DNA of 7,783 nucleotides from Desulfobacteraceae bacterium (lineage in GTDB: Bacteria > Desulfobacterota > DSM-4660 > Desulfatiglandales > Desulfatiglandaceae). The notes below the pieces were generated by a model. The model saw only the letters and a program-made list of their open reading frames with translations, ran no database searches and had not been told where the DNA came from. Of this stretch, positions 1-7,131 are shown piece by piece (position 1 is the stretch's first letter; each line of letters starts with the position of its first letter). The stretch is from contig DAOWOF010000104.1 in assembly GCA_030642205.1 (NCBI GenBank), positions 1-7,783 of the forward strand, given 5' to 3'. Position numbers and translations under genes: made by a program.

Positions 1-1
1 T

Positions 2-580
2 AATGATCCTGATATTGATGATGATATGTGGCTGTATTTACCTCAGTTCAGAAGGGTGAGAAGGATGGCCACTTCCCAGCATCAGGATCGGCTGCCTGGA
101 GGTGTGGATTGGACCTACGATAATACTGAAGGCTTTGAAGGGCATGTGGGCCGTTTTAATTATACTTATATGGGAAAAAAAGAACTTTTAATCCCTGTTA
201 TTGGTCATAGTCACTGCTATTTCAATCCGGATGGAATGATGAATGGTATGGATCAATATTATCAAAGACGAAATACATATGTGCTTAAAATAAGTTATAA
301 AGAGCCAATTATTATGACGGATATTATCCTTTACCTGGATCCACTTTTATATTCAGCGTGCTACTCCATTGATATGGATCTAAAGGGCAGGATATGGCTC
401 GTTCAATTAGTTACTCAAGGAAGGAATAAAGATTGGTTTTATACTATGTACGATGACTTTGTAATTGATATTCTGGAACGACATGGAACAAGAGCTCTTT
501 TTGCTTTTTCGGGATCAGTTGGGTACAAGGTGAATGACCTGAGTATGACAAACCTAAAAAAAATATATTTGTCACGTTGA
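2..580 (+). CDS. DUF1329 family protein (LolA-like fold), C-terminal part, 5' end off the window
   Basis: The reading frame is already open at base 2, before the first ATG at 26, and the residues ahead of that ATG (NDPDIDDD) fit the family, so the gene enters from upstream; 192 codons are visible before the TGA at 578. Family hallmarks are MWLYLPQFRRVRRM (bases 26-67), then an aromatic and acidic WTYDNTEGFEG segment (about 107-139), and a late strand pair (YLDPLLYSACYSIDMDLKGRIW, about 332-397) resembling the 'externally supplied cofactor-free beta sheet' of LolA/LolB-like proteins. DUF1329 proteins are usually exported. They are often encoded near RND-type (MMPL) exporters and DUF1302 proteins, and a role in moving hydrophobic molecules to the outer membrane has been proposed but not firmly shown. 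No such partner is visible here. The signal peptide, if any, lies outside the window. The family call comes from remembered motifs, and the function is unknown. Confidence 0.7.
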   Translation, partial: NDPDIDDDMWLYLPQFRRVRRMATSQHQDRLPGGVDWTYDNTEGFEGHVGRFNYTYMGKKELLIPVIGHSHCYFNPDGMMNGMDQYYQRRNTYVLKISYKEPIIMTDIILYLDPLLYSACYSIDMDLKGRIWLVQLVTQGRNKDWFYTMYDDFVIDILERHGTRALFAFSGSVGYKVNDLSMTNLKKIYLSR

Positions 581-1187
581 GGAAATCAAGAACACTGCTC
601 TTTAATAATGCCGGAATGAAAACTCCTGATTCACCCAATTTCTGTGTCAGTCTCAAATTTTAATCCTCAAAATAATTAATGTATTCCTGAGGTTAAAATT
701 TTTGCCTTTCTTGGGCCTGGAAATTTTTTTTAGTTTTCGTTCAGGCATTAAATAGGCAGTTTACACTTTAATCTCTGGATCGTAGACAAAAGCTTACCTC
801 CAGCATGGGCGGGGGGCCAGTTTCAATGTAAATAGTTTATATAATCAAATATCATTTTCGAAAAGTGCAAACTACTTTTTATGGTTTATGAAGAATGCCA
901 AATAACTCACCGTTTTTGCATTCCTGCTTCAGGCCATCTTTAGCCGCTTCTCATTCACAAAATATTCAAATTAGCTCTGCTGGTCCTGCTATTTTGGAAT
1001 CCGCATTTACCTGTTCAAACGGATCTACTAAATCTGACCTGAATCATGACACAAATCCCAATGACTTATTTATTTCCATTCTATAAAATATGTGGGTAGC
1101 ATATGAACAAAAACTTTTGCGTTCTGGGCAGGTCTTTACAAATTTATCAGATCTTATTTGAGTTCATGAAAGGTAAAAAAAATTATT
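581..1187. other. 607-bp gap without a supported gene
   Basis: Apart from the hairpin near its start, nothing is firmly identifiable. A 63-codon + strand frame at 895-1086 has no good ribosome binding site and no recognisable domain, so it is not called. The opposite strand across 1043-879 reads as 55 codons of protein-like composition broken by two in-frame TGA stops (at 966-968 and 951-953), which might mark decayed coding DNA. A perfect TATAAT lies at 840-845 but has no acceptable -35 box at 16-18 bases. A short palindrome, TTTTCGAAAA, lies at 855-864. No tRNA-like cloverleaf or tandem repeat was seen. Confidence 0.5.
655..701 (+). terminator. Possible hairpin terminator after the DUF1329 gene
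   Basis: An imperfect inverted repeat pairs 655-669 (AAATTTTAATCCTCA) with 688-701 (TGAGGTTAAAATTT). That is 14 base pairs with one bulged T and an 18-base loop, and a short run of T reaches 703. It begins about 75 bases after the DUF1329 stop, which suits a transcript end. The stem is mostly A-T with only three G-C pairs and the loop is long, so it is a weak intrinsic terminator at best and could be chance in AT-rich DNA. Confidence 0.35.
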
Positions 1188-2459
1188 ATGATCGATTTCA
1201 TGAAAGAATGGTTTTTGGATTCGCATAATCAGATTCTTTTATTGGGCATTATCATCGCCTTTGGAACAGGCATTATATGTGGCAGATGGCTCAGATTTAC
1301 AAAAGGTATTAAGGAAGAAAAAACTGTCAGCAAAGGGGACTCTGCTTTTTTTCGGGGATTTCGATATATTCTGTCCAATGATTCAGACCATGCCATTGAA
1401 GAATTTACAAAATCGGTTCAGGTGAATTCGGATACTATTGAAACCTATATGGCCCTTGGAAATCTATATCGTTCCCGTGGGGATATAGAAAGAGCTGTCC
1501 GGATCCGCCAGAGTATAATAATGAGGCCAAATATCTCTGAAAAAATCAGGCTTAGGGTCCTTTTCGATTTAGGTATTGATTATAGCAAAGCCGGGGTATT
1601 GAACAGGGCGCTAAAAACCTTTCTCAAAGTATTAGAAAAGGACCCTTCCAATGTGGCCGCAATGCAGGAGATGGAAAAAATATATGAAGAACTTAAGGAT
1701 TGGGAAAAGGCCTATGCATCAAGGCTAGGATTAACTCAGCATATTAAAGGAGATCATCAACATATTTTAGCCCATTATCTGGTAGAAAGCGGCAAAATTT
1801 CACAGCAAGACAGAGAATATGCCAAGGCCATAAACCAATATAAGAAAGCTATTTCAATCCATAAAGGGTGTGTAGATGCCTACCTGCATCTTGGAGATCT
1901 ATATTTTGAAAATACTGATTATAAAAAAGCAGTCTCCACCTGGAAAAAAATTGCATATGTGGCCCCCTATTTTACTTTTCTGGTATACGGACGATTAGAA
2001 GGCGCTTATTTAAAAATGGGAAATCTTAAAGCAATAGAAGTGTTTTTTAAAGAATCCGCCAAATCAAATGCCGATGCCCATACATATTTGGCCCTGGCTC
2101 GTTACCTATATAACAAGGATGATACTAAAGACGCACTTGATCAACTTGACAAGGCCATTCAATGCTCGCCATCATTCTGGGAGGCCAGAGTTTTTAAAGG
2201 GAAAATTATCTTAAACCATGATATGCATCAGAATGCCTTATCGGAATATCAGGAAATTATTGATCATCTTGATATTCCATATCTCAGATTTCAATGTAAT
2301 CAGTGCGGATTTGAGACTAAAGATTTAAAATGGAAGTGCCCGCAGTGCAAGGCATGGGATACAATCTATTTGATAGAACCCCCTGTTTCCTGCCTCTCTG
2401 CCTCCAATCAAGATAAAAATGGGAAGATAGCTTTGCCCATGAATAGACGGACAGAATAA
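1188..2459 (+). CDS. lapB: LapB (YciM), TPR and rubredoxin-like regulator of lipopolysaccharide synthesis
   Basis: LapB is an inner-membrane protein facing the cytoplasm. In E. coli it acts with the protease FtsH on LpxC and so limits LPS synthesis. The 423-residue product has the full family layout. There is one N-terminal membrane helix (about residues 14-34) followed by basic residues. A long run of tetratricopeptide helices covers about 50-360. A zinc knuckle of two CxxC pairs follows (C370/C373 and C384/C387) in the context FQCNQCGF and WKCPQCKAWDT, very like the E. coli tail. About 25 polar residues follow the usual end, making it somewhat longer than the 389-residue E. coli protein. 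The start at 1188 leaves the nearest GAAAGG (1168-1173) 14 bases away, rather far; a second in-frame ATG at 1200 is even further. The lapA gene often found just upstream is absent. mutS begins one base after the stop. Confidence 0.93.
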   Translation: MIDFMKEWFLDSHNQILLLGIIIAFGTGIICGRWLRFTKGIKEEKTVSKGDSAFFRGFRYILSNDSDHAIEEFTKSVQVNSDTIETYMALGNLYRSRGDIERAVRIRQSIIMRPNISEKIRLRVLFDLGIDYSKAGVLNRALKTFLKVLEKDPSNVAAMQEMEKIYEELKDWEKAYASRLGLTQHIKGDHQHILAHYLVESGKISQQDREYAKAINQYKKAISIHKGCVDAYLHLGDLYFENTDYKKAVSTWKKIAYVAPYFTFLVYGRLEGAYLKMGNLKAIEVFFKESAKSNADAHTYLALARYLYNKDDTKDALDQLDKAIQCSPSFWEARVFKGKIILNHDMHQNALSEYQEIIDHLDIPYLRFQCNQCGFETKDLKWKCPQCKAWDTIYLIEPPVSCLSASNQDKNGKIALPMNRRTE

Positions 2460-2460
2460 T

Positions 2461-5073
2461 ATGACTCAATTATCTCCAATGTTAAAACAATTCATGGGTA
2501 TCAAGGAGGAATATCCGGATGCTATTTTGTTCTTCAGGATGGGCGATTTTTATGAGATGTTTTTTGATGACGCCATAATTGCCTCACGTATCCTGGATAT
2601 TGCTCTTACTGCTCGAGGCTCCTATAATGGAGAGAAAGTTCCAATGTGTGGAGTTCCACATCATTCTTCTAAACCATACCTTGCCAAGCTGGTAAAGAGT
2701 GGTAATAAAGTAGCAATATGTGAGCAAACAGAAGACCCGAAACTAAGCAAAGGCATTGTTAAAAGAGAAGTCGTCCGTTTGGTTACTCCAGGCTCAATTA
2801 CAGATGAAGGAAATCTTGATCAAAAAAGTAATATCTATATAGCCGCCATATCAGAAGGAGAAAGAAAATATGGTTTGGCACATGTAGATCTATCCACAGG
2901 AGAATTTAGGGTCACTGAAATTGGCACCCGGAATGAACTCCTGGATGAATTAAGGAGAATTAATCCTGCTGAGCTTTTACTCCCAAAAGAATCATGGAAA
3001 ATCAGTCTCAAGGAGTTTTCCGATATCTTTATGGAAGTCATAGACAGGGATGCTTTTGATCCCACGGAAGCAGATGCCTTTCTTAAAGACCAACTAGGGG
3101 TTAGATCCCTGGATGGTTTTGGATGTCAGAACATGCCTAAAGGTATTATTGCCGCAGGGACACTGCTTTATTACCTTGTCAAGACTCAAAAAGAAACCCC
3201 CAGACATATAAAGGAAATACGAACTTACCAGTTAGGTGACTTCATGTTTTTAGATGAGTCGACTTGTGCGCATCTGGAACTGATAAAAACCATGCGCCGA
3301 CAATCTGTTAAAGGAAGTCTATTTCATGCTCTTGATCGTACGGTAACTCCTATGGGCAGCCGCCTTTTAAAAAAATGGCTGCTGTATCCACTTATAAATC
3401 CTGAAGATATCCGTAAACGATTGAATGCTGTTTCTATTTTGAAAGATGATTCTATTTTAAGAGAAGAAATTTCAACCCAATTGCAGGGGATTTATGATAT
3501 AGAGAGATTGAATGGGCGAATATCACTTGCCAGTGCTAATGCCAGGGATCTTTTGGCCTTGAAAACGTCCCTTATGAGATTACCCCTTATTAAAACCAGA
3601 TTAAACCAATCGGCCAGCCCGCGCCTGATAGAAATTAGTGCTCAATTAGATACTCTTCAGGATATTACCCAATTAATAGAAGAGACTATCAATGATGATC
3701 CTCCTGTTTCCATAAAAGATGGAAGAATTATAAAAGACGGGTATGATACTGAACTTGATCACCTCATCTCCTTAAGCCGTAATGGCAAGGAATGGATGGC
3801 TGAATTCGCAGTACTTGAGCAAAAACGCGCCGGAATACCAAAGCTTAAGATTGGTTTTAACAAGATCTACGGATATTATATTGAAATTTCAAAATCCAAT
3901 TTACATCTTGTTCCTGATGATTACATTCGCAAGCAGACACTTGTAAATGGAGAGCGTTTTTTTACGGCATCTTTAAAGGAGATGGAAGAACAAATATTGG
4001 GCGCTGAAGAAAAACGGGTACAATTGGAATACCAGCTTTTTGAACAAGTAATAGAAAAAATTTCTTGCGAAAATCAAAGGATCAAACAAGCAGGCGAACT
4101 CATAGCCCAGGTTGATGTTTTTCTCGGATTGGCGGAGATTGCTGAATTAAACAATTACATATGTCCGGATGTCAATGATGATAATGTAATAGATATTATT
4201 GATGGTCGTCACCCGGTCATTGAGCAAACAGTTAATTCTGAAGATTTTGTACCTAATGATATCCATCTTGACTCAGATGCACAGCAACTTCTGATAATTA
4301 CTGGTCCAAACATGGCAGGAAAATCAACTATCCTACGCCAGACTGCCCTCTCTGTTTTAATGGCTCAAATGGGCGCTTTTGTTCCAGCCTCAAAGGCCGT
4401 AATAGGGGTAGTTGATCGAATCTTTACCAGGGTAGGAGCCTCTGATGACCTTGCCCGCGGCCAAAGTACATTTATGGTTGAGATGAATGAAACCGCTAAT
4501 ATACTGCACAACGCAACTCCTAAAAGTTTGGTTATTTTAGATGAAATTGGACGGGGGACCAGCACCTATGATGGATTAAGTATCGCATGGTCTGTTGCAG
4601 AGGAATTACATGACAGGGATAAAAAGGGAATTCGAACTCTCTTTGCAACCCATTACCATGAATTGACGGAATTAATCCGAACAAAAAAGAGAGTTAAAAA
4701 TTATAATATTGCGGTTCGTGAATGGAATAATCAAATAATTTTCTTACGAAAACTAGTTCCTGGTGGATCAAACAGGAGCTATGGCATTCAAGTGGCTCAG
4801 ATTGCCGGATTACCTGAGAAGGTTATCCTAAGAGCACAGAATATATTGAAAAAGCTGGAAGAATCCGGTTTTGATAACAGCCACAAATCATCCGATTTGC
4901 AAAACCCATTTAAAAAGGATGAACAAGAACCGGTTCAGCTCAGCCTTTTTCATCCCATGGATGATAAATTGAAAAAATGGATTTGTGGTCTGGATATTGC
5001 GACAATGACTCCTTTAGAGGCATTAATAGAGTTGAATCAGATTAAAGAATATGCTACTAGCAGCAATAAATGA
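2461..5073 (+). CDS. mutS: MutS, DNA mismatch recognition ATPase
   Basis: MutS dimers clamp DNA, detect mispaired or looped bases and, with ATP, recruit MutL to start mismatch repair in the cytoplasm. The 870-residue product is complete and of normal length. The mismatch-probing motif is F30-Y31-E32 in GDFYEMFF. Connector, lever and clamp regions fill about 120-560. The ATPase has Walker A GPNMAGKS (615-622), the signature GQSTFMVEM (667-675), Walker B and following loop LVILDEIGRGTSTYDG with D694-E695, and the conserved ATHYHEL (729-735). Near the C-terminus QLSLF (826-830) matches the motif that binds the beta sliding clamp, and a helical dimerisation tail follows (LEALIELNQIKEYA). It starts one base after the lapB TAA with only a poor ribosome binding site (GGACAG near 2449), which points to translational coupling. 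No mutL is visible. All catalytic residues are intact. Confidence 0.98.
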   Translation: MTQLSPMLKQFMGIKEEYPDAILFFRMGDFYEMFFDDAIIASRILDIALTARGSYNGEKVPMCGVPHHSSKPYLAKLVKSGNKVAICEQTEDPKLSKGIVKREVVRLVTPGSITDEGNLDQKSNIYIAAISEGERKYGLAHVDLSTGEFRVTEIGTRNELLDELRRINPAELLLPKESWKISLKEFSDIFMEVIDRDAFDPTEADAFLKDQLGVRSLDGFGCQNMPKGIIAAGTLLYYLVKTQKETPRHIKEIRTYQLGDFMFLDESTCAHLELIKTMRRQSVKGSLFHALDRTVTPMGSRLLKKWLLYPLINPEDIRKRLNAVSILKDDSILREEISTQLQGIYDIERLNGRISLASANARDLLALKTSLMRLPLIKTRLNQSASPRLIEISAQLDTLQDITQLIEETINDDPPVSIKDGRIIKDGYDTELDHLISLSRNGKEWMAEFAVLEQKRAGIPKLKIGFNKIYGYYIEISKSNLHLVPDDYIRKQTLVNGERFFTASLKEMEEQILGAEEKRVQLEYQLFEQVIEKISCENQRIKQAGELIAQVDVFLGLAEIAELNNYICPDVNDDNVIDIIDGRHPVIEQTVNSEDFVPNDIHLDSDAQQLLIITGPNMAGKSTILRQTALSVLMAQMGAFVPASKAVIGVVDRIFTRVGASDDLARGQSTFMVEMNETANILHNATPKSLVILDEIGRGTSTYDGLSIAWSVAEELHDRDKKGIRTLFATHYHELTELIRTKKRVKNYNIAVREWNNQIIFLRKLVPGGSNRSYGIQVAQIAGLPEKVILRAQNILKKLEESGFDNSHKSSDLQNPFKKDEQEPVQLSLFHPMDDKLKKWICGLDIATMTPLEALIELNQIKEYATSSNK

Positions 5074-5233
5074 AGACATAATAAAATATATTACAGGTTT
5101 TCAAATAATTAATTTCGCAAGGCCAGAGAGAGGATACCGACCGATAATGCAGTAAAATTATTTATGGACAACTCCTTAGCTGAAGTCCTATATCAATTGC
5201 TTTGCCATTATCTTTCATAACTGGACATATTCA

Positions 5234-5260
5234 TTGAATCTCTACTGAAAACGTTATACT
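5234..5260 (+). promoter_or_regulatory. Candidate sigma-70 type promoter ahead of the amidase gene
   Basis: TTGAAT (5234-5239) and TATACT (5255-5260) resemble the -35 and -10 boxes, but the spacer is only 15 bases, shorter than the usual 16-18. It would give a leader of about 70 bases before the amidase ATG at 5338. The rest of the 264-bp spacer (5074-5337) shows no gene and no convincing terminator for mutS. In DNA this rich in A and T such matches are common by chance. Confidence 0.3.
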
Positions 5261-5337
5261 TTGTATTTAAATTTTGTTTATGATGTCAAAAAATTGACTC
5301 TGAGACACATGGACAGGAATTAGCATACCTAATAAGA

Positions 5338-7062
5338 ATGAAAACAACTCATATATTTATCCTATTCATAATTTTCTTTTCCATAATAACACCTTGTTTC
5401 GAGGCACAATGTAAATCATCCAATAACAGGCCTGTAACACTCCTTAAAAAGGCCAATCAGTCCCGCATTAATCTTTATAACTCTTCAAAAAAGATAAAAT
5501 TCAGACATCATTGGATGAAGTGTAACCGCCTTTATAAACGAATCTACACCCATTATCCAAAGACCAATGAGGCAGTCTGGGCAATGTATCATTCAGCCAG
5601 GCTATTTACCAGACTCTATACTTTTTCCAATAAAACAAAAGACCTGGATACTGCTATCCAACTTTTTAAAAGATTGCAGAAGAACTATAAAACCCACTCC
5701 CTTGCAGATGATGCCTTGTATAGAATCGGAGAGATCTATTATAAATATAAAAAGGATCCGGCCCAGGCCTATTTAGAATTAATAAAACTAGACCGTCAAT
5801 TTCCATCCGGTGATATGCGGGCCAAGGCAAAAAAGATGAAGGATACATTAAGTATTCTTCTGAGAAAAAAGAATAATAAACAAAAGAAACTTGCCGATCA
5901 AAAAAAAACGGGGTTAATAAAAGTCCGAAAATTAAGGCATTGGTCAACCTCAAATTATACGAGAGTCGTAATCGATCTGGATGGACCGATCAAATATGAT
6001 TTTCATGTCTTAAAGGCCGATAAAAATCATAAAAAACCGCAAAGGCTATATCTGGATCTTAAGCATACCGTTATTACTTCTCAGGCAAAAAAAGAAATAA
6101 TTATCAAGGATGGGCTCCTGCAAAGGGCCAGGGCAGGACAATATAATAAGAATACAGTGCGTGTAGTACTGGATATGGATAGAATTGGAGAATGGACCCC
6201 ATTTCATCTTTATGAACCCTTCAGGATTGTGGTTGATGTAAAAAAGATTACTAAAAAAAGTGACAAAAACAAGAGAACTTACATTAAGCCCAAGTCTCCC
6301 GTAGATTTTAAGAGAAACGCAAACTCAGACCAGAAACAAAACATATCATTACGCCAGTTATTTGGACTAAAGGTAGAACGGATTGTAATTGATCCGGGTC
6401 ACGGCGGAAAAGATCCTGGTTGCTCCATCAAAAATGGTCGTTTTAAAGAAAAAGATATTGTCCTGAATCTGGCAAAGGCCTTAAAAAAGAAGATTGAGAA
6501 GGAAACAAAATGCAAGGTGTTTTTAACAAGGAACAAGGATGTCTATCTCTCATTGGAAAAAAGGACGGCTATCGCCAATATCAAGAAAGCCGATCTTTTT
6601 ATTTCTTTACATGTAAATGCTCATACTAATAAAAGGGTCTCAGGCATAGAGACATATTTCCTTGATATGGCCGTGGATGAGAGGTCTGTATGGGTGGCAG
6701 CCCGAGAAAATGCTATCTCAGGAAAAACCTTAAGCGGCCTAAGAAACATTATCAATGACCTTGTTTTGAATAATAAATTTTATGAATCAAGCCAGTTGGC
6801 ACATGCAGTCCAGGAAGGCATGATTTCTCAAATAAAAATAAATCATCGAAACATTAAGGATCTGGGCGTTAAACAGGCCCCATTTTATGTCTTGATTGGC
6901 GCCCAAATGCCATCTATACTTGTTGAAATTGGTTTTTTGACCAACTCAACAGAGATGAAAAGACTGGTCAATAAAAAATATCAGGCTAGACTCATTAAAG
7001 GGATTTGCAAAGGAATTAAAGAATATGTAGAATGTAATAATCAGGATTTTATAGGAGGATAA
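5338..7062 (+). CDS. Secreted N-acetylmuramoyl-L-alanine amidase: helical repeat, AMIN and Amidase_3 domains (AmiC-like)
   Basis: This zinc enzyme cuts the bond between MurNAc and L-alanine in peptidoglycan, normally to separate daughter cells at the septum. The 574-residue product starts with a hydrophobic signal sequence (about residues 6-19, likely cleavage near A23). A helical, TPR-like region follows (about 45-175, with paired helices such as TAIQLFKRLQKNY and DDALYRIGEIYY), then a lysine-rich linker and an AMIN domain (about 194-306) of the kind that targets amidases to the septal wall or secretion complexes. The catalytic domain (about 345-568) has the expected metal ligands H355 in DPGHGG, E371 in KEKD and H425 in SLHVNAH, plus catalytic E530 in LVEIGFLTN. 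A helical insert at about 447-485 matches the place of the self-blocking helix of AmiB/AmiC, so an EnvC- or NlpD-like activator may be needed (inference). No LysM or SPOR domain is seen. The start has no clear Shine-Dalgarno, but it is the only one that includes the signal peptide. Confidence 0.92.
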   Translation: MKTTHIFILFIIFFSIITPCFEAQCKSSNNRPVTLLKKANQSRINLYNSSKKIKFRHHWMKCNRLYKRIYTHYPKTNEAVWAMYHSARLFTRLYTFSNKTKDLDTAIQLFKRLQKNYKTHSLADDALYRIGEIYYKYKKDPAQAYLELIKLDRQFPSGDMRAKAKKMKDTLSILLRKKNNKQKKLADQKKTGLIKVRKLRHWSTSNYTRVVIDLDGPIKYDFHVLKADKNHKKPQRLYLDLKHTVITSQAKKEIIIKDGLLQRARAGQYNKNTVRVVLDMDRIGEWTPFHLYEPFRIVVDVKKITKKSDKNKRTYIKPKSPVDFKRNANSDQKQNISLRQLFGLKVERIVIDPGHGGKDPGCSIKNGRFKEKDIVLNLAKALKKKIEKETKCKVFLTRNKDVYLSLEKRTAIANIKKADLFISLHVNAHTNKRVSGIETYFLDMAVDERSVWVAARENAISGKTLSGLRNIINDLVLNNKFYESSQLAHAVQEGMISQIKINHRNIKDLGVKQAPFYVLIGAQMPSILVEIGFLTNSTEMKRLVNKKYQARLIKGICKGIKEYVECNNQDFIGG

Positions 7063-7131
7063 TCATACACGTTAAATTATTAAGGGCATATCTTTAGATA
7101 TATAACTAATATTCTCTGGAAAATATGATCA

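Noticed and set aside
444..656. 70-codon open frame on the - strand across the end of the DUF1329 gene
   Set aside because: Most of it lies opposite a real gene whose protein has family motifs; no domain or start signal supports it.
715..746. GCCTG...CAGGC pair around a T-rich run as a terminator
   Set aside because: The stem is only five pairs with a 22-base loop and the T run is inside the loop rather than after the stem.
895..1086. 63-codon open frame on the + strand as a small gene
   Set aside because: It has no proper ribosome binding site, no recognised domain and an amino-acid make-up rich in Ser and Asn like translated non-coding DNA. It is kept only as part of a gap observation.
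1090..1161. 23-codon frame just upstream of lapB as a leader peptide
   Set aside because: It has no ribosome binding site, no run of regulatory codons and no attenuator-like hairpins after it.
5294..5299. TTGACT as a -35 box before the amidase
   Set aside because: No acceptable -10 box lies 16-18 bases downstream (the sequence there is GAATTA), and the start codon would be too close.
5311..5324. GG-N10-GC pair suggesting a sigma-54 promoter before the amidase
   Set aside because: Transcription would begin only a couple of bases before the ATG, and several core positions around GG and GC do not match, so it is likely chance.
7088..7101. Small inverted repeat ATATCT-tt-AGATAT between the amidase and minC as operator or terminator
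   Set aside because: The arms are six AT-rich bases with a two-base centre and no T run; this is expected by chance in such DNA.
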